Shown one piece after another: positions 1 to 5,183 of a stretch of DNA of 6,173 nucleotides; the stretch's first letter is position 1, and the number at the start of each line of letters is the position of its first letter. Source of the DNA: ANME-2 cluster archaeon (GTDB lineage: Archaea; Halobacteriota; Methanosarcinia; Methanosarcinales; Methanocomedenaceae); NCBI GenBank assembly GCA_022353185.1, contig JAKRWB010000133.1, positions 1 to 6,173 on the forward strand, read 5' to 3'. The position numbers and the translations under genes are program-made. Below the pieces are notes generated by a model. It was not told where the DNA came from, made no database searches, and was given only the letters and a program-made list of their open reading frames with translations.

Positions 1-336
1 GTAATGGGAGCCAATATTGTCAATATGGGCGTTGTTGGAGGTTTTGTAGGATTCTATTCATATAATGCTCTTAAAAATAGTATAGGAATGACGGGCGCTT
101 CTTTCGCTGCCGCTTGGCTGTCTATCTTTATCGCGGCACTGGTCTGTGCTGTTGAGATGTATTTTGCGGGCACGTTTCCCTTGAAGGAAGGTCTGTTATT
201 CATGGGGCTTTACCATGCAGTTATCGGCGTGGTGGGCGAGGGATTGATCACAGCTATTGCCCTGAACAGGATAATGGCGGTCAGGCCCGATGTAGTATCT
301 GAGAAATCAATGCCAGGAGCAGGGGTGGCAGCATGA
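1..336 (+). CDS. cbiM: CbiM/NikM-type cobalt or nickel ECF transporter membrane subunit, 3' part
   Basis: This is the C-terminal half of the substrate-specific membrane subunit of an energy-coupling-factor transporter for Co2+ or Ni2+. The reading frame is open to the left edge, so the first ATG at position 4 is probably internal; CbiM proteins are usually about 200-230 residues and only about 111 are seen. The family-like segment GANIVNMG opens the fragment. Hydrophobic helices lie at about residues 9-22, 33-56 and 64-90 (counted from that ATG), and the last contains H71 in LYHAVIGVVGEG followed by the LNRI..RPDV tail usual in CbiM. The stop overlaps the next start (ATGA at 333-336), so the two are translationally coupled. 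Whether the metal is cobalt or nickel cannot be told: the N-terminal metal-binding residues lie outside the window. Confidence 0.85.
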   Translation, partial: VMGANIVNMGVVGGFVGFYSYNALKNSIGMTGASFAAAWLSIFIAALVCAVEMYFAGTFPLKEGLLFMGLYHAVIGVVGEGLITAIALNRIMAVRPDVVSEKSMPGAGVAA

Positions 337-650
337 ACAATAATGAGATTATTATTGCCGGAGCAGTGATAGCGATTATCATCTCGATTCTGGCTCCGTT
401 TTTAGCATCCAGCAACCCGGACGGTCTGGATAAGAACCTCATCGTTCTGGTGGGGGGAGGCAATGAGGAGCATGCTGAGGAGATCATCGGCGATAGGATG
501 CCCATTGAATATAATGCACCTATGCCCGATTATTCCATTGAGGGATTGGGTAAGCTGGGTGAAGTGGGGGCTATTGTCGGTGGTACCTTATTGATGCTGG
601 GGTTATCCCTGGCTATTGGTAAGGTATTTGGTAAAAAACAGGGGACCTAA
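333..650 (+). CDS. PDGLE-domain small membrane subunit of cobalt/nickel transporter (CbiN/NikN-like)
   Basis: A 105-residue protein with an N-terminal helix (about 5-26), a short extracytoplasmic loop and a C-terminal helix (about 78-100) ending in a basic GKKQG tail. Just after the first helix is the signature NPDGLDKN, the PDGLE motif of small accessory components that work with CbiM/NikM in metal uptake. The loop before helix 2 reads APMPDYSIEGLG, also typical of this family. In bacteria this domain is often fused to CbiM/NikM; here it is a separate gene starting inside the cbiM stop codon (ATGA overlap). A hairpin over the stop codon followed by a T-run suggests this is the last gene of the unit, so the ATPase and CbiQ-type subunits, if in the same operon, should lie upstream of the window. 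Confidence 0.85.
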   Translation: MNNNEIIIAGAVIAIIISILAPFLASSNPDGLDKNLIVLVGGGNEEHAEEIIGDRMPIEYNAPMPDYSIEGLGKLGEVGAIVGGTLLMLGLSLAIGKVFGKKQGT

Positions 651-671
651 ACGTCCCCTTACCGCTTTTTT
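640..671 (+). terminator. Hairpin plus T-run after the metal transporter operon
   Basis: A perfect 7-bp inverted repeat, AGGGGAC (640-646) and GTCCCCT (653-659), encloses a 6-nt loop that contains the stop codon TAA (648-650). It is followed by TACCGC and six T residues (666-671). The T-run alone is enough for many archaeal terminators; the hairpin could additionally protect the mRNA 3' end. Confidence 0.6.
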
Positions 672-727
672 CTATGGTAGGTAAAGTATAATTTTGTGTT
701 TGTTAACGGGGAAAGTACCGTTGATTG

Positions 728-809
728 TATCAATATGATGATATAATCAATGTTAATTTATATCATTATACTGATGTTGTTTGATGCGATGTGTATCAGT
801 ATAGTGATA
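728..809. repeat. Three 16-bp dyads TATCA-N6-TGATR at exact 33-bp spacing
   Basis: Copies begin at 728 (TATCAATATGATGATA), 761 (TATCATTATACTGATG) and 794 (TATCAGTATAGTGATA). Both intervals are exactly 33 bp, about three turns of B-DNA. The shared pattern is TATCA-N-TAT-R-N-TGATR; each copy is a near-perfect palindrome, while the 17 bp between copies is poorly conserved. That combination argues for protein-binding sites on one face of the helix rather than a degenerate tandem duplication. No cognate regulator is visible in the window. The sites lie about 160-240 bp upstream of the OYE start, and just downstream of the possible TATA element at 685-695. Confidence 0.6.
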
Positions 810-817
810 TAGATTGA
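753..817 (+). repeat. Long inverted repeat / potential RNA hairpin
   Basis: The arms 753-775 and 795-817 are complementary over 23 bp with three imperfect positions (754/816, 758/812, 766/804). All three put T on the left and G on the right, so they are G·U pairs only in RNA from the plus strand. Two more such pairs (776/794 and 777/793) could close the stem further, leaving a 15-nt loop. Directly upstream is a second hairpin, 721-732 with 739-750, a 12-bp stem with one G·T (727/744) and a 6-nt loop. Part of this complementarity follows from the palindromic dyads, but the outer arms (753-760 with 810-817) are additional. Confidence 0.55.
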
Positions 818-917
818 ATAATTTTGTTGCTATGTGAAGCTTATGCCATTACGTATTCCATGACATACACAAACCCTGTCGATCTAAGTTCCATTGGGTT
901 TTTAATTGAGTATGGTC

Positions 918-927
918 CTATAAGTTT
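918..927 (+). promoter_or_regulatory. Candidate TATA box for the OYE-type gene
   Basis: CTATAAGTTT lies about 45 bp before the ATG at 968. A start site about 25 bp downstream would fall near 945-950 and leave a leader of about 20 nt containing the purine stretch AAAAAGGGAT (950-959), a weak ribosome-binding candidate. Identified by eye only. Confidence 0.35.
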
Positions 928-967
928 AACCGGATTATCCGTAAAAACAAAAAAGGGATAGATTTTC

Positions 968-2041
968 ATGCTCTTTGAACCCATCGACATTAATGGACTT
1001 CAAATTTCCAACCGATTCGTGCGCTCGGCAACCCACGAATGGCTGGCAGAGGAGGACGGCAAACCTACAGCGGCCATTGGCGATATGTACGATGAACTGG
1101 CAAAGCACGAGATCGGGCTCATCATTTCAGGCTATTCCTACGTGAACCCGGCAGGTAAAAGCAGCAATCGCCAGCAGGGTATCTATGATGACAGGTTCAT
1201 CGGACCGTACAGGCAGATAACCGAGCGTGTCCACAAATACGGCAGCAAGATTGCATTACAGGTCGTGCACGGCGGCAGGCAGGCCATGGTCACACCAAAG
1301 TATCCCCAAACCATGGCGCCCTCGGCAGTAAAGGACTTATCGTCTGGCAAAACGCCTCAGGCCATGACCGAAGAGCAGATACTGGGGACCATTGAGGATT
1401 TTGCCCAGGCAATGCGCCGGGCACAAGCCGCAGGTTTTGATGCGGTGCAGCTGCATGTGGCACACGGCTTTTTGCTTAGCAGTTTTATTTCTCCTTACAC
1501 CAACCGGCGTACTGACGATTGGGGCGGGTCAGTGGAAAACAGGACGCGCATCATTCAAGAGATTATCAGGCGCGCCCGGGAACTGGTGGGTGAGGACTTC
1601 CCTATAATGGCGAAGATGAATGCCACGGATGGTTTGGATGATAAGGGTTTGGATGCGCCTGAGTGTGTGGAGATTGCTGTTGCGCTGGAGAAGGCAGGAG
1701 TATGCGCCATCGAGGTGAGCGGCGGGATTTTTGAGGCTGGTGAGGTGATGTCCAGGCCGGGGATTAATGCGCCTGAGAAGGAGGCGTATTTCAGGGATTA
1801 TGCGCGGATGATAAAGCAGGGTGTGGGCATCCCCGTGATGCTGGTGGGGGGCATGAGGTCCAGGGCTGTGATGGAAGAGATGCTTGAAGGGGGATATGCT
1901 GATATGGTATCGCTGAGCAGGCCGCTTATCAGGGAGCCTGAGCTGGTTGAGAAGTTCAGGGAGGGGGTGCAGGAGGCTGAGTGTACTTCGTGTAACGGGT
2001 GTTTTGATGAGAGCGGGGTTCGGTGTAATTCAGGTAGATAA
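968..2041 (+). CDS. Old Yellow Enzyme-family NADH:flavin oxidoreductase, short FMN/Fe-S form
   Basis: A 357-residue TIM-barrel flavoenzyme expected to bind FMN and reduce activated C=C bonds or similar substrates; the substrate is unknown. Family motifs in order are LFEPIDINGLQISNRFVRSA (2-21), QVVHGGRQA (98-106), LHVAHGFLLSSFISPYTNRR (162-181) with substrate/flavin-site H163 and H166, then DWGGSVENR, and the phosphate-binding end MLVGGMRS...SLSRPLIREP. The C-terminus carries four cysteines, C339-x2-C342-x2-C345-x7-C353, suited to one [4Fe-4S] cluster as in 2,4-dienoyl-CoA reductase and trimethylamine dehydrogenase. The protein ends there: the FAD/NAD(P)H domain of those larger enzymes is absent, so electrons must come from NAD(P)H directly or from another carrier. 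The position after HG, normally the proton-donor Tyr, is F168. The gene is monocistronic as seen, converging with the ATPase gene 20 bp away. Confidence 0.88.
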   Translation: MLFEPIDINGLQISNRFVRSATHEWLAEEDGKPTAAIGDMYDELAKHEIGLIISGYSYVNPAGKSSNRQQGIYDDRFIGPYRQITERVHKYGSKIALQVVHGGRQAMVTPKYPQTMAPSAVKDLSSGKTPQAMTEEQILGTIEDFAQAMRRAQAAGFDAVQLHVAHGFLLSSFISPYTNRRTDDWGGSVENRTRIIQEIIRRARELVGEDFPIMAKMNATDGLDDKGLDAPECVEIAVALEKAGVCAIEVSGGIFEAGEVMSRPGINAPEKEAYFRDYARMIKQGVGIPVMLVGGMRSRAVMEEMLEGGYADMVSLSRPLIREPELVEKFREGVQEAECTSCNGCFDESGVRCNSGR

Positions 2042-2061
2042 GCACCTGAGTAATCATATAT

Positions 2062-3426
2062 TCACATTGACACCAAGAACAGCCATAATGGGATAAACAA
2101 TACCCTGCAGCCTTCCAATTCTTCTATTCTAAAAGTATCTTTAGTCACCACAATCCCCCTATTCAATCCATTTACATCTATGAATTCCATTAATCCCTTT
2201 ATTTTGGTGGTTGATGGCTGATTTCTGTATTTCACTTCTATGGGGATTACAGTCCTGGAATCATCATAAACAAAATCCACTTCATATTTATTTTTCCAGT
2301 AAAAGGGTCTAAAAGCCGGTTTTGATTTGCTCCCCTTTTTGATCAAATGCCATGCAACAATATTCTCAGCGGTCTTTCCATCATCGTTGTCCAGGGTCAA
2401 AGCTCTTCTAAGCCCTTCTTCCCAGAAATAGAGTTTCTTTGGCCGTTTCTCAACTGCCTTTTGAGACGGCGTATATACATCTGCTACAAATACCATCATT
2501 GAACTCTGCAGATAATAAAGGTAAAGTTTCAGGGTTTCCCTGTCCACGCCCAGGCGTTCTGAGAGTCCATTATATGTGAACCGATTTGTGGACAGCACTG
2601 CAATATCCCGCACAAGCCTGTCAAGCAGTATGGGGTCCTTTACCCTGAATACGCTCACAATATCCTTGAACAGGATAAGCGCGAAATAATCTTCAACTAT
2701 CGTTTTGTACCACATATCCATATCTTTTATCTTGAACCATTCCGGGTATCCCCCGGTGTCGAAATACTGCCCCAGCACATGTAATATCTCAGGTCTGTGT
2801 TCGATGATGCTGTGGTATACTTTTTCAATGTCATCGAAGGAATCAATGGGAGAGTGATGTACAGGTATATCAGGCAGAGTGTCATTGAACCTAAGGAATT
2901 CCCTGAATGTCAGGGGAAATACATCGATAAAGCTTATCCTGCCTGCAAGGCTTTCTGATGCTTCAAGATACAGCAGTGTCTTGGATGACCCTGATATCAG
3001 AAAACGGCATTTTGCATGTGCGTCTATGTAATATTTTAATTGCAATTGCCAGTCTTTCTGGACATGTATCTCATCCAGTAGAAAATACACGGTTTCCCTG
3101 GCAGGGTCTATTCCTGTCAGTTCGTGATATATATCCAGGATATCGTGGATACTATCTATTTTTCCCATGATGTCGTCCATCTTCACATAAACGATTCTTT
3201 GAGCATCTGAATTCTTGAGAAGGTGATCTATATACTGGAAAAGTATGGTGGTCTTGCCAGACCGCCTGATACCGGTCAGGCATGTGATCCTTTCCAAGCG
3301 TTCTATTTTCCTGACCTCATCAAGATAATCGGGTCTTGGAATTCCTTTATCCGCAGGGTTAATGCTGCCTGTCTGCCACCAGTAGTTCCTTTTTTTCAGG
3401 TAGGTTATTATGAATTCTTTATCCAT
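2062..3426 (-). CDS. AAA ATPase with C-terminal DUF4143 domain
   Basis: A 454-residue protein of the large archaeal/bacterial ATPase group with an N-terminal AAA domain and a C-terminal DUF4143 module. Walker A is GIRRSGKTT (52-60, Lys58); Walker B is VYFLLDEIH (113-121) with D118/E119; a sensor-like strand RFLISGSS follows at 141-148, then the typical SLAGRISFIDVFPLTFREFL stretch (159-178). A winged-helix-like segment lies near 268-310. The C-terminal part has YEVDFV (381-386) and PIEVKYR (395-401): E382, D384, E397 and K399 resemble a PD-(D/E)XK nuclease-fold core. The cellular role of this family is unsettled; proposals include defence and mobile-element functions. The ATG at 3426 is chosen over an upstream in-frame TTG at 3432, because the TATA element at 3445-3454 places the start of a leaderless mRNA near it. 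Confidence 0.88.
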   Translation of the reverse strand: MDKEFIITYLKKRNYWWQTGSINPADKGIPRPDYLDEVRKIERLERITCLTGIRRSGKTTILFQYIDHLLKNSDAQRIVYVKMDDIMGKIDSIHDILDIYHELTGIDPARETVYFLLDEIHVQKDWQLQLKYYIDAHAKCRFLISGSSKTLLYLEASESLAGRISFIDVFPLTFREFLRFNDTLPDIPVHHSPIDSFDDIEKVYHSIIEHRPEILHVLGQYFDTGGYPEWFKIKDMDMWYKTIVEDYFALILFKDIVSVFRVKDPILLDRLVRDIAVLSTNRFTYNGLSERLGVDRETLKLYLYYLQSSMMVFVADVYTPSQKAVEKRPKKLYFWEEGLRRALTLDNDDGKTAENIVAWHLIKKGSKSKPAFRPFYWKNKYEVDFVYDDSRTVIPIEVKYRNQPSTTKIKGLMEFIDVNGLNRGIVVTKDTFRIEELEGCRVLFIPLWLFLVSM

Positions 3427-3478
3427 ATGCAAATATAGTCTACAACATATATGTAAATGTTGCGGTGTGTATTTGCAT
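3427..3478. promoter_or_regulatory. 52-bp nested dyad directly upstream of the ATPase gene
   Basis: Two inverted repeats share one axis at 3452.5: the outer pair ATGCAAATA (3427-3435) and TATTTGCAT (3470-3478), a perfect 9 bp, and the inner pair CAACAT (3443-3448) and ATGTTG (3457-3462), a perfect 6 bp. Between them a few further positions pair. The outer left arm abuts the ATG of the ATPase gene, and the candidate TATA box lies inside the dyad, so a bound protein could control this gene. The binding factor is unknown. Confidence 0.45.
3445..3454 (-). promoter_or_regulatory. Candidate TATA box of the ATPase gene
   Basis: ACATATATGT, itself a palindrome, is centred about 24 bp upstream of the ATG at 3426 on the minus strand. 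That is the usual distance from an archaeal TATA box to the transcription start, so the mRNA is probably leaderless or nearly so. No Shine-Dalgarno-like sequence is seen before the ATG, in keeping with this. Confidence 0.4.
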
Positions 3479-3587
3479 TGGGTGAATAACTCAAAAATTT
3501 AGCGTTACGGTGAAAGAAGAAACAACATACGAGAAGTGTCTTGCAGCCCGAATCTATTAACGTTATTAATATTCAAAGCTATTAAAT

Positions 3588-3615
3588 ACTTATAACTTTA
3601 ATAACTGTTATAAGT
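3588..3615. promoter_or_regulatory. Inverted-repeat operator and TATA region of the toxin-antitoxin operon
   Basis: A perfect 9-bp inverted repeat, ACTTATAAC (3588-3596) and GTTATAAGT (3607-3615), is separated by 10 bp, giving 19 bp centre to centre (nearly two helical turns). The left arm contains TATAA about 30 bp before the antitoxin ATG and may itself be the TATA box, with TATTAAATAC just upstream as an alternative. The right arm ends 7 bp before the ATG. This placement suits autorepression by the ribbon-helix-helix antitoxin, alone or with the toxin. That is inferred from type II toxin-antitoxin operons in general. Confidence 0.6.
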
Positions 3616-3622
3616 GATTATA

Positions 3623-3814
3623 ATGGCTGAAATAACCACAATTCCTGTAACAAAAGCAATTCGAAATAGACTAAAAACCTATGGGTTGAAAGGTGAAACC
3701 TATAACAATATCCTTCAGCACTTAATGGATGAGGTAGACTATGATGAATTCATGGAACACCAGTACAAGATTCTGGAAGAAAAGGAAAAATTCGTTTCTT
3801 TGGATGAAATTTAA
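3623..3814 (+). CDS. Type II antitoxin, ribbon-helix-helix-like (RelB/ParD/VapB-type)
   Basis: A 63-residue acidic-tailed protein. Residues 2-16 (AEITTIPVTKAIRNR) look like the basic beta-strand used for DNA binding by ribbon-helix-helix antitoxins, followed by a helix, turn and helix (KTYGLKGETYNNILQHLMDEV). The charged C-terminal part (about 38-63) would wrap the toxin. Small archaeal antitoxins with this layout are commonly found before RelE-type toxins. The ATG at 3623 is preferred over the in-frame GTG at 3614, because the GTG lies within the right arm of the inverted-repeat operator and the ATG fits a leaderless or very short leader. The stop overlaps the toxin start in TAATG. It neutralises the toxin and probably represses its own operon. 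Confidence 0.8.
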   Translation: MAEITTIPVTKAIRNRLKTYGLKGETYNNILQHLMDEVDYDEFMEHQYKILEEKEKFVSLDEI

Positions 3815-4092
3815 TGGGTTATAGTGTTAAGCTTCATCCAAATGCGGTGACTTTCTTTGGAGGTCTGGATGAGATTACACGAGATAGAATAAAGTCAGCC
3901 CTCAAGCACCTTGAGATTAACCCTTTTAAAAGCAGGTCAAAAACCGATATTAAAAAGCTTAAGGGGACAAAAGGACGGCATGATATGTACAGATTAAGAG
4001 TGGGAGGTTTTAGGGTCATCTATTCAGTTGAATCTGACACAATATGGGTAACAGAGATCATTACAAGAGAAAAAGGATATAAATGGTTATAA
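3814..4092 (+). CDS. RelE/ParE-superfamily toxin
   Basis: A 92-residue basic protein with the RelE/ParE fold signature: an N-terminal strand (YSVKLHP), two helices (about 18-34), the segment INPFKSRSKTDIKKLKG (35-51), then YRLRVGGFRVIYSV (59-72) and VTEIITREKGYKW (79-91). Arg60, Arg62, Arg67, Arg85 and Tyr89 are candidates for the mRNA-binding and catalytic positions; R85 and Y89 sit where RelE enzymes often have a functional Arg and Tyr. If it acts like RelE it would cleave mRNA on the ribosome; a ParE-like gyrase action cannot be excluded from sequence alone. Its start overlaps the antitoxin stop by one base, and GGATGA (3802-3807) may serve as ribosome-binding site. Length is normal and no lesion is seen. 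Confidence 0.85.
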   Translation: MGYSVKLHPNAVTFFGGLDEITRDRIKSALKHLEINPFKSRSKTDIKKLKGTKGRHDMYRLRVGGFRVIYSVESDTIWVTEIITREKGYKWL

Positions 4093-4096
4093 AATA
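4087..4096 (+). promoter_or_regulatory. Candidate TATA box for the 4128 membrane protein gene
   Basis: TTATAAAATA overlaps the toxin stop codon (4090-4092) and lies about 36 bp before the ATG at 4128. The predicted start of transcription is near 4117, which would leave a leader of about 11 nt just containing AGGT (4119-4122). The gene may thus have its own promoter in addition to read-through from the toxin-antitoxin operon. Confidence 0.35.
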
Positions 4097-4127
4097 TTGA
4101 TTATGAATATAACAGCACAGGTCAAAT

Positions 4128-4868
4128 ATGAAACAAATAAAATGGCAACTCCTATTCGGCACGTCATTGGTCATGTTATCAGCATTATGGTACTTCGCAC
4201 ACTACCTGATCTTCCATGACGTGCATCACATCTTCATATACCTGATAGGGGACATCGCTTTCGTTCCCATTGAGGTCCTGCTGGTCACCCTGATAATACA
4301 CCAGTTACTTGACCGGAAAGAAAAACATGCCAGGCTGGAAAAACTCAACATGGTCATAGGAGCCTTCTTCAGCGAGGTCGGGACAAGACTGCTCACCAGG
4401 TTATCAGACCACGACCCAGGGCTGGACGGAATCAAAGAAGGGCTCATAGTGACCGGAGATTGGTCAGACCAGGATTTCTCCATTGCCGACAAACACCTGA
4501 GGAATTACGAATTCGGTGTTGACATGGCACAGCTCGACCTGGCCCAACTGCGCGATTTCCTTATAGAAAATAGGGATTTCATGGTAAGGCTGCTGGAAAA
4601 CCCAGTCCTGCTGGAACATGAATCCTTCACAGAACTGCTCAGGGCAGTGTTCCACCTTACAGAGGAACTGGCCAGCAGGGAGGATGTAACACAACTACCT
4701 GATTCCGATCGTGAACACCTGGCCGGTGATATACAACGAGCATATACCATCTTAGGCGACTCATGGCTGGATTACATGAAACACCTGCAGGGCAATTACC
4801 CTTACCTTTTTTCCCTTGCCATGAGGACTAACCCGTTTGACCAGGAAGCTTCACCAGTAGTTAAATAA
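4128..4868 (+). CDS. Conserved-looking two-helix membrane protein of unknown function
   Basis: A 246-residue protein I do not recognise by function. Two hydrophobic segments, about 7-29 and 34-61, are joined by a short His-rich turn (FHDVHHIF), then comes a charged stretch LLDRKEKHARLEKLN. The rest (about 75-246) is soluble, helix-rich and acidic, likely cytoplasmic, with no catalytic motif or cysteine that I can see. The part VIGAFFSEVGTRLLTRLSD has the look of a conserved family core. The His-rich turn between helices could bind metal, but that is speculation. AGGT at 4119-4122 is a plausible ribosome-binding site. It is on the same strand as the flanking toxin and glutaredoxin genes (gaps of 35 and 66 bp), so shared transcription is possible but not shown. 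Codon use resembles that of its neighbours and the frame is intact. Confidence 0.8.
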   Translation: MKQIKWQLLFGTSLVMLSALWYFAHYLIFHDVHHIFIYLIGDIAFVPIEVLLVTLIIHQLLDRKEKHARLEKLNMVIGAFFSEVGTRLLTRLSDHDPGLDGIKEGLIVTGDWSDQDFSIADKHLRNYEFGVDMAQLDLAQLRDFLIENRDFMVRLLENPVLLEHESFTELLRAVFHLTEELASREDVTQLPDSDREHLAGDIQRAYTILGDSWLDYMKHLQGNYPYLFSLAMRTNPFDQEASPVVK

Positions 4869-4934
4869 ATAGGCAATGAGATCTAATTTTGAAATAGGAA
4901 TAAGGTTCAAATCATGTGGGGAGTTTCATAAACC

Positions 4935-5183
4935 ATGACCAGTATCCAACTTTACACCTTGAGTACATGCGTATACTGCAAGCGTCTGAAAAAGTACCTC
5001 AAGGACAATGGCTATGAATTCGGTTATATCGATGTGGATACATTATCAGGGAGAGAAAGGGAAGAAGCACTATTGAAGGTAATGGAATTGAACCCGTCCA
5101 TCAGTTTTCCCACAGCAGTGATAAACGGGGTGGTGATTATGGGCCACGATATTGAGAAAATAGAAAAGGCGTTGCGACTATGA
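4935..5183 (+). CDS. Glutaredoxin-like thiol-disulfide protein (NrdH/methanoredoxin type)
   Basis: An 82-residue thioredoxin-fold protein. The redox-active motif is C12-V-Y-C15 after the first strand (IQLYTLST); the cis-proline loop is SFPTAVING with P59; GHD (70-72) follows in the position where glutaredoxins bind the partner thiol. Such proteins reduce protein disulfides. In Methanosarcina, similar small proteins serve class III ribonucleotide reductase (NrdH-like) or use coenzyme M (methanoredoxin). Here the ATGA overlap with the downstream ferredoxin:disulfide reductase gene strongly implies that this is its electron acceptor. The CVYC sequence differs from the common CPYC of classical glutaredoxins. 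The only SD-like stretch, GGGGAG (4918-4923), is 11 nt from the ATG, a little far. An AT-rich element over the preceding stop (TTAAATAAAT) may be the TATA box. Confidence 0.85.
   Translation: MTSIQLYTLSTCVYCKRLKKYLKDNGYEFGYIDVDTLSGREREEALLKVMELNPSISFPTAVINGVVIMGHDIEKIEKALRL

Larger units (their letters stand above)
651..967. other. 317-bp AT-rich non-coding region between transporter operon and OYE gene
   Basis: No coding frame with a plausible start is visible here on either strand. In order the stretch holds the terminator T-run (666-671); a possible TATA element with AGTATAATTTT at about 685-695; a small hairpin TTAACGG/CCGTTGA (703-709 and 718-724, one G·T); the three-copy dyad array and hairpins (721-817); a weak 6-bp inverted repeat AAACCC/GGGTTT (871-876 and 896-901) followed by T residues; and the TATA element for the downstream gene near 918-927. 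If the element at 685-695 is a real promoter, transcription would start close to 712-715, just before the hairpins, so a small RNA or structured leader is possible. That part is inference. Confidence 0.5.

Noticed and set aside
367..381. TGATA/TATCA inverted repeat inside the PDGLE gene, resembling the dyad half-sites
   Set aside because: The half-sites are in reversed order with a 5-bp spacer, and the bases encode the first membrane helix; probably chance.
728..826. Evenly spaced repeats that resemble a mini CRISPR array
   Set aside because: Only three 16-bp palindromic copies with 17-bp gaps and sequence variation in the copies; no leader or cas genes. Operator-like sites fit better.
871..903. 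AAACCC/GGGTTT hairpin followed by T residues as a terminator
   Set aside because: The stem is only 6 bp with a 19-nt loop, and there is no evident transcript to end here; kept only as a note in the non-coding region.
4464..4750. Two antisense open frames under the membrane protein gene
   Set aside because: Both are opposite an intact 246-residue frame with good membrane-helix pattern; they look like reading-frame shadows.
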